A stretch of 64,000 nt of DNA, taken from contig NZ_SNWR01000001.1 in assembly GCF_004362215.1 (NCBI RefSeq), positions 2,296,001-2,360,000 on the forward strand, written 5' to 3'. The notes beneath the pieces were generated by a model, which was not told the origin of the DNA, made no database searches, and worked only from the letters and a program-made list of their open reading frames with translations. The stretch is from Paractinoplanes brasiliensis (GTDB taxonomy: Bacteria; Actinomycetota; Actinomycetes; Mycobacteriales; Micromonosporaceae). The first letter of the stretch is position 1, and every line of letters begins with the position of its first letter. Shown here in pieces: positions 28,301 to 36,218 of the stretch. The translations under genes and the position numbers were made by a program.

Positions 28301-28908
28301 GCGCCGATCTGCGCCGTGCTGCGGTCGAGGACGGGTTTGACCTTGCCGTCGAGCCAGATCCGGTCGGTGGCGCTGCGTGCGCCGGGTGCGGTGTTTGCCT
28401 GCGTACGCCAGAAGGCCGCGAGCGAGTCCTTGTCGGCGCGCACGGCCACGGCGCCGAGGCTGGGCAGCGCGACACCGTTGGAGGCGCCGAGCGTACGGGC
28501 GGTTGCAGTGCCCTGGGCCGACCTGACGATCAGCGGAAGCGTGTCCCGGGCGGCGTCGCCGTACCCCTGATCGACCAGCCGTTGCACGTCGAACAGCTCG
28601 GCGTCGACGCGCCCGCCGGCGATCAGCGGCACGGCGTCGGCGGGCACCACCCGTACGCCCTCGCGGGTCTCGACGGTCGTGAACGACATGCGGTCGCGCC
28701 CCGGCCCGGGACGCACCGACGCCGCCACCCGGCCGTCGCCCGCCGGGACGAGCTGGACGACGTCGCCGGTGATCAGGGTGATGGACCCGACGGTGGCCGG
28801 TTGACCGGGGGCGGCAGCGGCCGGTCCTGGCGGGGACACGGCCGCTGCGCCGGCTCCGGTCAGGAGGCCGGCCATGAGTGCGCCGGTGAGGCGTTTTGCT
28901 GGTGACAA
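25393..28908 (-). CDS. Large secreted subtilisin-like serine protease (S8)
   Basis: 1171 aa from TTG 28908, chosen because AAGGAG sits 9 bases upstream; ATG 28941 lacks an RBS. Signal peptide (LTGALMAGLLTGAGAAAVSPPGPAAAA), an inhibitor-like prodomain, then the S8 catalytic core: VLDTGADQNHPDL (Asp), HFGHGTHVA (His), ANGTSMATPHVAGAA (Ser), with oxyanion AAGNEG. A long C-terminal region contains Ig-like and PA-like segments and ends in a beta domain. Extracellular protein degradation. Confidence 0.93.
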   Translation of the reverse strand: MSPAKRLTGALMAGLLTGAGAAAVSPPGPAAAAPGQPATVGSITLITGDVVQLVPAGDGRVAASVRPGPGRDRMSFTTVETREGVRVVPADAVPLIAGGRVDAELFDVQRLVDQGYGDAARDTLPLIVRSAQGTATARTLGASNGVALPSLGAVAVRADKDSLAAFWRTQANTAPGARSATDRIWLDGKVKPVLDRSTAQIGAPDAWKAGLDGRGVTVAVLDTGADQNHPDLAGRIAAARDFSGSPDTADHFGHGTHVAATVAGSGAGSNGARKGVAPGARLLIGKVLDDSGTGYESGIIAGMEWAAGAGAKVVNLSLGGSATDGTDPMSAAVDELSASTGTLFVVAAGNEGATYTVGTPGAASSALTVGAVDRDNRLADFSSRGPRVGDEGLKPEITAPGVGIVAARAAGTTMGDPVDELYTAANGTSMATPHVAGAAAIVAQQHPDWSGARIKDELVSTAATTAGTPVYGQGAGRVDLARAVRQTVSGTGVADFGLHALGDPAVSRKVTYTNTGPAPVTLTVRSSLPQITVTPATVTVPVGGSSGVTLGWNLPAADPGQLNGWLTATAPGGVQVTTALGGTLDPERHRVTFTAVDRSGRPAAVPALQVFGDDQRFDVLDALGAGERKTVQLGAGDYLVDATIPDGGPQDEQDTLVTIPELKVDRDLTVVLDARTAKPIRIETPKPAEQRTVESYYVRRVTGSGRGIINGFMNFSAVKKINVTPTAKLRKGSYEFSSRWQLVAPLVQATVPGVSGELDIYLCASSPAYEGTRRFDLVKGLGENVRGKAVVIESDNPDDASQAAAAAGAAMALVVLPSDFSAWQPWNPDSEGRLSIPTAQVAHDDGQRILARAGRASISLTLTTNSPYLYDVFQVSKDRVPNGIVHKVTAANSYRISTRYAHNGGFDWIREQRFGWRPYQQYSWNDTQRDVRTPTVREEWVSTGDSVWQHQVHHAFPWSNLGGRLQGGIVEDATSYARPGSASETWYAPVVRPATPTGHRNTRDGNTLKLRVASFVDDTDRHYLVEDTGATLHRNGAVVAELPNGWQDVTVPAGKATYRLDMRTARGGDDWLYGTSTSTSWTFTSGSAGTLPLLQVSYGIGALNLLTVKVPGAQRISVATSADDGKTWKPALMSGPIVFAPGGHGPVSLRVTASDKSGNSVEQTVIRAYGR

Positions 28909-29022
28909 GGCCGGCTCCTTAGGCGTTCGCGGTGAACGCATTCTGAGCTCGGCCGATGCGGGCCGGGGAGAGGTTGGCCATGCCGCAGAGGCGACATGGC
29001 GCGATGTGGACAGCGGTCGATG

Positions 29023-29754
29023 TCAGCGGAGTGTCCGGGCGGTTTCCTTCGCCGTCCCGAGGTCGGTGAAACCCTCCAGCCGGTACGTGACCTGGTTGTG
29101 CTCCCAGATCAGGGTGGGTGTGGCGAGCCGGGCCGTGGCGGTGCGCTCCTCGCCGGCGCGGTCGACATAGGTCAGCGTGTGCGGCGTCGGCAGCCAGATC
29201 GCCATGGTCGCCGACTCCAGCTCGACCCACTGGGCGTCCTGCGCCTGCTTGAAGAAGACGCCCGCGGAGCCCGCGAACTGGTCGAACCGTACGGTTCCGC
29301 CGCGGTAGACCGCGCTGACCACCCGGGGGAGGCCGTTGGCGTCGGGATCGGCCAGCTCGACGAGCTCGGGCGGGCCGAGGGCGGCGGGGAGGCGTACGGG
29401 GAAAGGCGCACGCTGCTGGGCCTGCTCGAGGGTGACCGGGCCGGTCGACGGCAGCGGGCTGGGTGAGGAAGCGGGTGGCGCGGGCTGGGCGGTGCGGCGC
29501 ACCTCGATGCCGGCGACCTGCAGCACCTGGACGACCGCGTCGACGACGGCGGCGCGGGCGGGTTCCACGGCGGTCACGGTGACGGCGACGGCCGCGAGGG
29601 CGGAGGCCAGCCAGATCCGCCGGCGGTGCCTACGGCGTACGGGAATCTCGAGGCGAGCACGCACGGCGGCGCGCTGGTCGGCGGCCTCGGGCACCGTCAG
29701 GAAGGCGTCGAGCTCGCGCAGCTCGGCGATCAGGTCGTCGTGACGATCAGGCAC
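29023..29754 (-). CDS. Probable anti-sigma membrane protein
   Basis: 243 aa from GTG 29754, with GGAGG upstream; overlaps the sigma stop by 8 bases. Cytosolic N-terminus with DLIAELRELDAFLTVPEA, basic stretch RRRHRRR, one TM helix (IWLASALAAVAVTVTAVEPA), Pro-rich linker and an extracytoplasmic domain (about 115-243). No ZAS zinc motif. Position and topology suggest it restrains the adjacent sigma factor. Confidence 0.72.
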   Translation of the reverse strand: MPDRHDDLIAELRELDAFLTVPEAADQRAAVRARLEIPVRRRHRRRIWLASALAAVAVTVTAVEPARAAVVDAVVQVLQVAGIEVRRTAQPAPPASSPSPLPSTGPVTLEQAQQRAPFPVRLPAALGPPELVELADPDANGLPRVVSAVYRGGTVRFDQFAGSAGVFFKQAQDAQWVELESATMAIWLPTPHTLTYVDRAGEERTATARLATPTLIWEHNQVTYRLEGFTDLGTAKETARTLR

Positions 29755-30343
29755 CGGGCACCTCCGGGACGAGATGCTCACGCAGCCGGGCCAGCGCCCG
29801 CGCGGTACGCGACTTCACGGTTCCCTTGGGCACGCCCAGCGCCGCCGCCGTCTCCTGCTCGCTCAGGTCGAGCAGGAAACGGCACACCAGGACATCCTGG
29901 TCGCGCTGGGGCAGCGAGCGGATCCGGTCGACGAGACGCTCACGGCGTTCCCGGGCCATCACGGTGTCGGCCGGGTCGGGCTCGTCGGGCCGCGGCTCGG
30001 TGACGGCGGCCGCGCGCAGGGCCAGCCCGTCACGGCGGCGGCGGGACCGGTGCAGGTTGCGGGTCTCGTTGGCCACGATGGCGAGCAGCCACGGGCGGAA
30101 GCCGGACTCGCCGCGGTAACGCGACAACTGCCGGTACGCCTTCACCAGCGCCTCCTGCACCACGTCGTCGGCGTCGTCCCCGGCCCCGAGCAGCACGGCG
30201 GCCCGGTGCGCGGGCACGGTGTACCGGGCGACCAGGACCTCGTAGGCCCCCAGGTCGCCGTCCCGGGCCCGGCTCACCGCCGTCGCGTCGTCGATGTCGA
30301 TGGCCTCTCTCAGCCCGAGCTCCTTCGATTCCGTTACCGACAC
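29747..30343 (-). CDS. ECF RNA polymerase sigma factor
   Basis: 198 aa from GTG 30343. Region 2 (YEVLVARYTVPAHRAAVLLG, DADDVVQEALVKAYRQL, RGESGFRPWLLAIVANETRN) and region 4 (RSLPQRDQDVLVCRFLLDLSEQETAAALGVPKGTVKSRTARALARLRE) are complete. Longer in-frame starts overlap the divergent gene and are unlikely. Forms an operon with the putative anti-sigma. Confidence 0.9.
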   Translation of the reverse strand: MSVTESKELGLREAIDIDDATAVSRARDGDLGAYEVLVARYTVPAHRAAVLLGAGDDADDVVQEALVKAYRQLSRYRGESGFRPWLLAIVANETRNLHRSRRRRDGLALRAAAVTEPRPDEPDPADTVMARERRERLVDRIRSLPQRDQDVLVCRFLLDLSEQETAAALGVPKGTVKSRTARALARLREHLVPEVPGA

Positions 30344-30410
30344 TGCCCTGACACCGCCCGCCGCGGAAAGGTTCCCGGAACCTGTCACGGATCCGCGGTG
30401 TCTTCCGGGC

Positions 30411-31589
30411 ATGACCACACGCCGCTCGTTCCTCGTCCTGTCCGGTGCGGTGCTCGCCGGTTGCCGTTCGCCGGAGGACCCGGCCACGCCGGTTCCCGAC
30501 GTGGTGCTCGCGGGCACCCCCGGCGGTGTCGTCCGGCTCGCCGGCGACGCGACGCGCTCCCTGGGCGCCAGTTCGGTGCTGAGCCGGGACGGCGCAGTCG
30601 CGTACGCCGTCGAGGGCGAAAGCCTGGTGCGGATCGACGCGGCGACCGGGGCACCCCTCCAGAAGCGGTCGATCGGGGGTGGATGGGTGCCCCGGGTGGT
30701 CGCCGAGTCGGGCCACGCCTGCGTGCTGACCCGGACCACGGCCGCCGATCCGCCGGCCGGGCGCACGAGCACGCCCGTGCTGGTGGCCGGCGCGGGCGGG
30801 GAGAAGACGTTCGACCTGCCCGGCTGCGTCGAGCCGGACGCGTTGACCAGCGACGACCGGGGGCTGTTCGTGCTCGACTGGCTCCCGGCGGGGCGGCCCG
30901 ACCATTACCGCGTACGGCTGCTGAGCCTGAGCGACGGTACGGTCACCTCGCTGCTGACGCGGGACAAGCGGCCGATCCCGGAAGGCGCCGAGGAGCAGAT
31001 GCGCGGCCGCGGGCGGCAGGCGGTGTACTCGCGGGACAGGCAGACGCTCTACACGCTCTACACGCACCAGCCCGAGCATCAGCACACCCGCGACCTGCTG
31101 GGTGGCACCCGCAGCCAGGTACACGCGTTCGTGCACGTGCTGCACCTCAACGAGCAGTGGGCGTACTGCCTGGACCTGCCCGCGCCGTTCGGGGAAGGGC
31201 CGGCCGAGGGGCATGCGCTGGCTGTCGACGGGCGGCGGATCGCTGTGTTGGACACGGCATCGGGGTCGATCGCGTACGCGAGCACGGAGTCCCTGGAGAT
31301 CGAGAAGGTGGCGCGGACGAAGGCCGGTGGGGGTCCGGCCGCCCTCGGATTCGGCCGCGGCGGGCGCCTGTTCGCGGCTGACGGCGCCACCGTGCACGTG
31401 CTCGAGGACGGCGGCATGCCGGATACGTGGCAACTGCCGGGCGCCGCCCGCGGCCTGTGCCTGAGCCCGGACGGGTCGCGGCTCTACGCCGGGGGTGCCC
31501 GTGAGGTGGTCTGGCTGGACGCGGCCTCGGGAGCGCTGCGGGGCCGCGCCCAGGTGGCCGGGCCGATCGCCGTTCTTTCCGTTAGATAA
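30411..31589 (+). CDS. Lipoprotein with beta-propeller-like repeats
   Basis: 392 aa from ATG 30411, divergent from the sigma gene with 67 bp between. The signal peptide MTTRRSFLVLSGAVLAGC carries a twin-arginine-like RR and a lipobox LAGC. The rest has propeller-type blades (LSRDGAVAYAVEGES, LGFGRGGRLFAADG, LCLSPDGSRLYAGG). No strong RBS is seen; a GGAAC element at 30377-30381 with GTCT ~17 bp downstream may be an ECF promoter for the divergent sigma factor. Confidence 0.7.
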   Translation: MTTRRSFLVLSGAVLAGCRSPEDPATPVPDVVLAGTPGGVVRLAGDATRSLGASSVLSRDGAVAYAVEGESLVRIDAATGAPLQKRSIGGGWVPRVVAESGHACVLTRTTAADPPAGRTSTPVLVAGAGGEKTFDLPGCVEPDALTSDDRGLFVLDWLPAGRPDHYRVRLLSLSDGTVTSLLTRDKRPIPEGAEEQMRGRGRQAVYSRDRQTLYTLYTHQPEHQHTRDLLGGTRSQVHAFVHVLHLNEQWAYCLDLPAPFGEGPAEGHALAVDGRRIAVLDTASGSIAYASTESLEIEKVARTKAGGGPAALGFGRGGRLFAADGATVHVLEDGGMPDTWQLPGAARGLCLSPDGSRLYAGGAREVVWLDAASGALRGRAQVAGPIAVLSVR

Positions 31590-31590
31590 C

Positions 31591-31646
31591 CGAAAGTTAC
31601 GGCGGATGCATTTTGCAAATAGCTCCTGAGAAGGCGAAACTTTCCG
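31591..31646. promoter_or_regulatory. Two CGAAA-TTTC-like operator candidates upstream of the CE4 gene
   Basis: CGAAAGTTACG at 31591-31601 and CGAAACTTTCCG at 31635-31646 resemble the CGAAA(C/G)TTTCG palindrome known upstream of many actinomycete polysaccharide hydrolase genes. They lie about 125-180 bp before the deacetylase start. Confidence 0.35.
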
Positions 31647-31771
31647 GAACTAGAAGGTTGACTGATCGCGGTGATCGTCCCAAGAATGAGGGGCGCAATG
31701 ACGTACGTCGATCGCGCGGCGGCTTCCACCGGCCGCCGCGCTCCCCCGACCACGACGCGAAGGTGACCACC

Positions 31772-32791
31772 GTGACCAGATGGATCCGTCCTCGATCCCT
31801 GATCCTCACAACCGCGGCCGCGCTGCTGGCCGGAGCCGGGGCGATCGCCCTGGCCGCGCCGGCCCAGGCGGCGAGCTGCGAGAACGGCTACGTCGGCCTC
31901 ACGTACGACGACGGGCCCAACCCGAGCACCACCAATCAGTTGCTGAACGCGCTGCGCAGCAACGGCTTGCGGGCCACGATGTTCAACACCGGGCAGAACG
32001 CGGCGGCCAACCCCGGCCTGGTCGCGGCGCAGGTGTCGGCGGGCATGTGGGTCGGCAACCACAGCTACACCCACGGGCACATGACGCAGATGAGCCAGCA
32101 GCAGATGCAGTCCGAGCTGTCGAACACGCAGAACGCGATCCGCAACGCGGGCGGTGGCACCCCGACGATCTTCCGCCCGCCGTACGGCGAGACCAACGGG
32201 ACCCTGCAGTCGGTCGCCTCGTCGCTCGGGCTGCGCACGGTGACCTGGGACGTCGACTCGCAGGACTGGAACGGCGCCAGCACCGCCGCGATCGTGCAGG
32301 CCGCCTCACGCCTCACCAACGGCCAGACCATCCTGATGCACGACAACTACCAGAGCACCATCTCGGCCATCCCGCAGATCGCGGCCGGGCTGACCCAGCG
32401 GGGCCTGTGCGCCGGCATGATCTCGGCGTCGACCGGCCGGGCCGTCGCGCCCACGGGCGGCGGCAACCCCACCACGCCGCCCCCGTCGACCGGCAACCCG
32501 ACCACTCCCCCGCCCGGCGGGGGCAGCTGCACCACCACGTACACCGCCGGACAGCAGTGGAGCGACCGCTTCAACGGCTCGGTGACCGTCAACGGCTCGA
32601 ACAACTGGGTCGTCACGGTGACCCTGCGCTCGCCGCAGCGCGTCCTCGCGACCTGGAACGCGTCGGTGAGCTGGGACAGCAGCGGCCTGGTGATGACCGC
32701 GCGCCCCAACGGGAACGGCAACACGTTCGGTATGACGATCCAGCACAACGGCAACTGGAACTGGCCGTCGCTGTCCTGCCGAACAGCCTGA
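31772..32791 (+). CDS. Secreted CE4 polysaccharide deacetylase with C-terminal CBM2
   Basis: 339 aa from GTG 31772, with GAAGGTGA 5' of it; GTG 31763 is an alternative. Signal peptide (SLILTTAAALLAGAGAIALAAPAQA). CE4 motifs: TYDDGPNPS (catalytic Asp pair), HSYTHGHM (HxxxH metal site), RPPYGE, and a late IVLMHDN-like ILMHDN. A Pro/Gly linker (about 215-245) joins a CBM2-type module (CTTTYTAGQQWSDRFNGSV, ending WNWPSLSC). Acts outside the cell on chitin oligomers or acetylxylan. Confidence 0.9.
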   Translation: MTRWIRPRSLILTTAAALLAGAGAIALAAPAQAASCENGYVGLTYDDGPNPSTTNQLLNALRSNGLRATMFNTGQNAAANPGLVAAQVSAGMWVGNHSYTHGHMTQMSQQQMQSELSNTQNAIRNAGGGTPTIFRPPYGETNGTLQSVASSLGLRTVTWDVDSQDWNGASTAAIVQAASRLTNGQTILMHDNYQSTISAIPQIAAGLTQRGLCAGMISASTGRAVAPTGGGNPTTPPPSTGNPTTPPPGGGSCTTTYTAGQQWSDRFNGSVTVNGSNNWVVTVTLRSPQRVLATWNASVSWDSSGLVMTARPNGNGNTFGMTIQHNGNWNWPSLSCRTA

Positions 32792-32795
32792 TCCA

Positions 32796-32835
32796 CCGCC
32801 GGGTCGGGCTACCCCCGCGGGGTCCGGCTCGGCGG
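32796..32835 (+). terminator. Imperfect GC-rich hairpin after the CE4 gene
   Basis: CCGCCGGGTCGG (32796-32807) pairs with CCGGCTCGGCGG (32824-32835), with two G-U-type pairs. It begins 5 bases after the stop. No U-tract. Confidence 0.4.
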
Positions 32836-32949
32836 CCTCCAACCTCCGCCCCGGGCCGGGCTCCCCACGTGGAGTCCGGCCCGGCGGCCGTCAGCTGATC
32901 TTCGGAGTGGCACAGTCGATTTGCCCCTTCTTATAGGTACATTGGCGGC

Positions 32950-33243
32950 ATGGCGACGAACTCACTCCGCGGCGTGCTGCTGCGGTCGTTGCCTGTTCTG
33001 CTCCTGCTGCTGACGCTGGGCCTGACCGCGCCGCAGACGACAACGCAGGCGCTCACCTCCGCGGGCGTGGGTCACAGTGCCTCCGCCACGCCGGACTCCA
33101 TTGCCGACACTCCCGCCGACGAGGCGGAGAAGGCACTTTCCCGTACGCCGGAAGGCCCCGTCGCCGACCGCACCCGGGCCCTCACCGCGCAGCGCGCCGC
33201 CGCCGTCACCGGCTCCCGCGCCCCGCCGCTCGTTCTCGCCTGA
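32950..33243 (+). CDS. Small secreted or membrane-anchored Ala/Thr-rich protein
   Basis: 97 aa. The N-terminal hydrophobic segment (SLPVLLLLLTLGLTAP) looks like a signal peptide or anchor; the remainder is disordered and rich in Ala, Thr and Ser. No domain recognised. AT-rich promoter-like sequence (CTTATAGGTACATT) lies just upstream at 32930-32943, unusual for the region. Confidence 0.5.
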   Translation: MATNSLRGVLLRSLPVLLLLLTLGLTAPQTTTQALTSAGVGHSASATPDSIADTPADEAEKALSRTPEGPVADRTRALTAQRAAAVTGSRAPPLVLA

Positions 33244-33345
33244 TCACGCGCTGACGGCCGTCCGGCCGAACCGTGGTCGCCGCCCGCGCCGTCCCGCCGA
33301 AGTGGACCGCGCGAACCTCCTTCGAGCGGACAGGACACCCTGGCG

Positions 33346-34131
33346 ATGAACGTTGTTGCGGAAATGCTGCTGAGCTCCCCGGCCCCGGCCGCCATCTGGG
33401 CGACCCTGTGGATCCTCACTCTGCCCGCCGTGCTGGTGCTGGCCAGCCCCGAGGCGATGCGTAACCCGGGTGAGGCCCTGCGGTCGCTGGGCCGCTACCT
33501 GCGGCTGCCCGGGTGCCGGGGCGCGCACCCCCGCGAGACGGCCCTGGAGTCGCTTGCCGCCACCCAGTTCGCCGAGGAGGTGCGGGTCGCTGCCGACCGG
33601 GCCGAGCTGGCCGCCGAGCGGTGGCACGAGCGCTGGGAGGCGGCCACCGACGAGGTGACCGAGGCGTGGCAGGCGTGGCTCGACGCGGACGCCCGGCTGC
33701 GGGTGCGGCGGTCGGCGGCGGCCTTCGGCACGCCGTGGAGCGCGCAGACCCCGACCGAGTACGCGGCCCGCGAGCGCTTCCTGCACAAGGCGGTTCGCAC
33801 CGCCGCCGGCAACGGCTGGCTGCCGGCCGCCGCGGTCGCCGACGCGCTGGCCGGACGGGCCGGGTGGGACGCCCGCCTGCACCCGCTGGAGCAGGAGCTG
33901 GTGGTCTTCCGGGCCGCCGCCGGCCATCTGCGGGACCGCTACGAGCGGGCGGTCGCGGCCGAGGTCACCGCCCGGCACGACGCCACCCTGGCCCGCCGCA
34001 CCAGCGACAGCCTGCGCCAGGAGTCCTGGATCGCGGCCGCCCGGGCCGCCGACCTGCGCCGCCTGGTGCCCGCCGGCCTTTCCATCGCCTCCGTCGCCGG
34101 TGAGCCTGCGGTCGCGGCAGCCTGGCACTAG
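33346..34131 (+). CDS. Hypothetical membrane-tethered coiled-coil protein
   Basis: 261 aa. One N-terminal TM helix (AIWATLWILTLPAVLVLASP), then a long Ala/Glu/Arg-rich alpha-helical region (about 60-240: LAATQFAEEVRVAADRAELAAERWHERW) likely to form a coiled coil. No conserved domain recognised. It precedes the VOC gene by 10 bases and may share its transcript. Confidence 0.6.
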   Translation: MNVVAEMLLSSPAPAAIWATLWILTLPAVLVLASPEAMRNPGEALRSLGRYLRLPGCRGAHPRETALESLAATQFAEEVRVAADRAELAAERWHERWEAATDEVTEAWQAWLDADARLRVRRSAAAFGTPWSAQTPTEYAARERFLHKAVRTAAGNGWLPAAAVADALAGRAGWDARLHPLEQELVVFRAAAGHLRDRYERAVAAEVTARHDATLARRTSDSLRQESWIAAARAADLRRLVPAGLSIASVAGEPAVAAAWH

Positions 34132-34141
34132 GGTGCGCCGT

Positions 34142-34525
34142 ATGGCCACGCATTGGACGCTCGGCGGCGACGCCTCCGATCCGCACCGGCTGGCGGCCTT
34201 CTGGGCCCAGGCGCTCGGCTACCTGCCCGAGGAGGGTTACGACGACCCCGACGGCGCCTCGATCGTCGACCCGGTGGGCCGCGGGCCGGCCATCAGTTTC
34301 CTGCGGGTGCCCGAGGTCAAGACGACCAAGAACCGGGTGCACATCGACATCCGGGTGGCCGGCGAGCCGCCGTGGGACCCGGCCGAACGCGAGCGCCTCG
34401 TCAAGGCCAAGGTGGCCGAACTGGTCGCCGCGGGCGCGACCGAGATCCGCACCCAGCGCTACGACGACCAGTTCGGTCACGTGGTGATGCTCGACCCCGA
34501 GGGCAACGAGTTCTGCGTCGCCTAG
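34142..34525 (+). CDS. VOC superfamily protein (glyoxalase/bleomycin-resistance fold)
   Basis: 127 aa from ATG 34142. Single-domain VOC: WTLGGDASDPHRLAAFWAQALGY at the start, RVHIDIRV in the middle and GHVVMLDPEGNEFCVA at the end, the usual glyoxalase-like-domain terminal motif. His and Glu positions fit metal binding. Substrate unknown. Confidence 0.82.
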   Translation: MATHWTLGGDASDPHRLAAFWAQALGYLPEEGYDDPDGASIVDPVGRGPAISFLRVPEVKTTKNRVHIDIRVAGEPPWDPAERERLVKAKVAELVAAGATEIRTQRYDDQFGHVVMLDPEGNEFCVA

Positions 34526-34536
34526 GGGCCCGCCGG

Positions 34537-35355
34537 TCAAGGCTTGGTGAGCAGGCAGCCCGACACGCTCAGGTCGATGACGCGTGAGGCGTTCAGGCAC
34601 GTGGTGAACCAATATGTCTGCTCGCCGTAGCTCTGCCCCTGGGAGACCGTGACCGTGCCGTCAGCGGCGACCTCACACGGGTTGTTGAGGGTGCAGCGTT
34701 CGCCGTCGTCGTTGCCGGTGTTGTTGATGCCGACGATCTGGCCGTCGGAGGCGCTGACGATCGGCGAGCCCGAGGTGCCGTGGATGGTGTCGCAGGCGGT
34801 GTCGTAGCGGATCGAATCGCGCCAGGTCCACTCGCCCTCGCGCAACTGCGGGACGAAGGCGTCGATCTTGCAGTTCCAGATCCGCTTCCAGTAGCTGGAC
34901 GGGATGGCGATGCTGAGCCCCTCGGACGGACGGCTGCTCGCGATGGTCAGCGCGGTGGCCCCGTACCGGCTCTGCAGGGTGGCGTAGGTGGTGGTCAGGC
35001 GATAGAGCGTGACGTCGGTGCCGGTCATCGTGGCGTAGAGCACGCGGTCGGCGCGAACGGTGCCGAGTGACCCGCCGCTGCTGTTGAGCAGCGTGCCCGA
35101 GCGGGACGAGCTGCGGTTCACCAGAACCTGCCCGGCGCTGAGGAAACCACCCTCGTAGCAGTGGCCGTTGGTCAGCATCATGGCCCGGTCGCTGCTGACC
35201 GAGGACGGGTAGCGCACCAGCGAGGCCGAGCAGTTGCTCAGCGCGATGGTGTTGGCCAGGGTGGTGGCCGCGACAGCGTGGGCCGGGGCGGCCACGAGAC
35301 CGGTCATGCCGGCGATCGCGGCGGCCGCGGTGACGAGGAACCGTCGTACGCGCAT
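34537..35355 (-). CDS. Secreted trypsin-like serine protease
   Basis: 272 aa from ATG 35355; a longer in-frame start (35412) adds residues before a clean signal peptide (RRFLVTAAAAIAGMTGLVAAPAHA). Trypsin-fold triad: LTNGHC (His), TGTDVTLYRL (Asp), IHGTSGSPIV (Ser). Several Cys residues are placed to form disulfides. It sits divergently from the putative gasdermin/CHAT pair (149 bp between starts), so a role as an additional activating protease should be considered, though its signal peptide argues for extracellular action. Confidence 0.85.
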   Translation of the reverse strand: MRVRRFLVTAAAAIAGMTGLVAAPAHAVAATTLANTIALSNCSASLVRYPSSVSSDRAMMLTNGHCYEGGFLSAGQVLVNRSSSRSGTLLNSSGGSLGTVRADRVLYATMTGTDVTLYRLTTTYATLQSRYGATALTIASSRPSEGLSIAIPSSYWKRIWNCKIDAFVPQLREGEWTWRDSIRYDTACDTIHGTSGSPIVSASDGQIVGINNTGNDDGERCTLNNPCEVAADGTVTVSQGQSYGEQTYWFTTCLNASRVIDLSVSGCLLTKP

Positions 35356-35504
35356 GGGGGTTTCCCTTCTGGTAGACGCCCGCAGCGTGGCACCGCAAAA
35401 AATCGATGTCAATCAATAACATTGCGGTCATACCGATGGCCCGTTGTGCCGGTTGCCCGGGCGGTACACGATGGACTCCCAGCAGCCGAGCACGGGGAGC
35501 GATC

Positions 35505-36218
35505 ATGGGGACGGCCCGCAAGTTCAGCAAGGTCCTGCACTCCGAGCTCGACGTGCACGCGGCCTGGCTGCCGGTCACCAACACGTTCGCGCTGGGCGAC
35601 TACGGCGTGGTCAGCGACGGCGTCTTCGTCCGGATGGGCAACATCGCCGAGTACGGTGTCTCGTTCACGGCCGCGGCGGGACCGCAGACCAAGCTGCGCT
35701 TCCGGTCCGAGGGCACACGTGTCACCCGGTTCGTGGCCGGGGCCGAGGTGCCCAACCTGCCGCAGGTCGACATCGAGGCGTCGATCCGCATCGAGTTCTC
35801 CACAAAGGACTCGTTCTACGTCGACGCGCCGACGCTGACCGCCCAGTCCATGCAGGACGTTGCGAAAGTCGGTGCGGCGCTTCGCAAGGCGGAAGGGTGG
35901 CGCCGCAAATATCGGGTGGTCTTCTCCACGTACGCGGGTGAGGGTTGCACGATCATCTCGTCGCGCGAGGCGAACTCGGCGTTCGAGCTGAGCGCCACGG
36001 CCGACGTGCTGCGCCTGCTGGAACTGGGCAAGGCGCACGGCGGCATCACGCTGTCGGGCGAACGGGCGGCCGGGCTCGAGGTGATCGGGGCGAGCGGCGT
36101 GGTCGGCCTGCGGTTGTTCAAGCTGCGGCTGTTCACCGGCAGCACCGACATCCTGCGGGGCGAGGCCGACGGTCAGGTGGAGTTCGAGACCGCGGACGAG
36201 CTCGAGGACGACGTCTAG
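35505..36218 (+). CDS. Putative gasdermin-like pore-forming protein, partner of CHAT protease
   Basis: 237 aa from ATG 35505 (GGGGAGCG 5' of it; a longer frame from 35406 lacks an RBS). No signal peptide, no TM helix. Seen: N-terminal region with FALGDYGVVSDGVFVRMGN, a strand run (PQVDIEASIRIEFSTKDSFYV), a helix (TAQSMQDVAKVGAALRKAEG), then alternating strands (KYRVVFSTYAGEGCTIISS; GVVGLRLFKLRLF) and a short acidic tail (about 206-237). This order (beta sheet, helix, VV-x-ST strand, xRLF strand, ~25-30-residue C-terminal peptide) is how I remember bacterial gasdermins, which have a short inhibitory tail removed by a neighbouring protease. The next gene encodes such a protease with zero spacing. 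No N-terminal Cys for palmitoylation is evident. Fold assignment is inference. Confidence 0.5.
   Translation: MGTARKFSKVLHSELDVHAAWLPVTNTFALGDYGVVSDGVFVRMGNIAEYGVSFTAAAGPQTKLRFRSEGTRVTRFVAGAEVPNLPQVDIEASIRIEFSTKDSFYVDAPTLTAQSMQDVAKVGAALRKAEGWRRKYRVVFSTYAGEGCTIISSREANSAFELSATADVLRLLELGKAHGGITLSGERAAGLEVIGASGVVGLRLFKLRLFTGSTDILRGEADGQVEFETADELEDDV

Noticed and set aside
25477..28905. 1142-aa reading frame opposite the subtilisin
   Set aside because: Antisense shadow in high-G+C DNA: Arg/Gly/His-rich, no domain, whereas the minus strand encodes a complete S8 protease.
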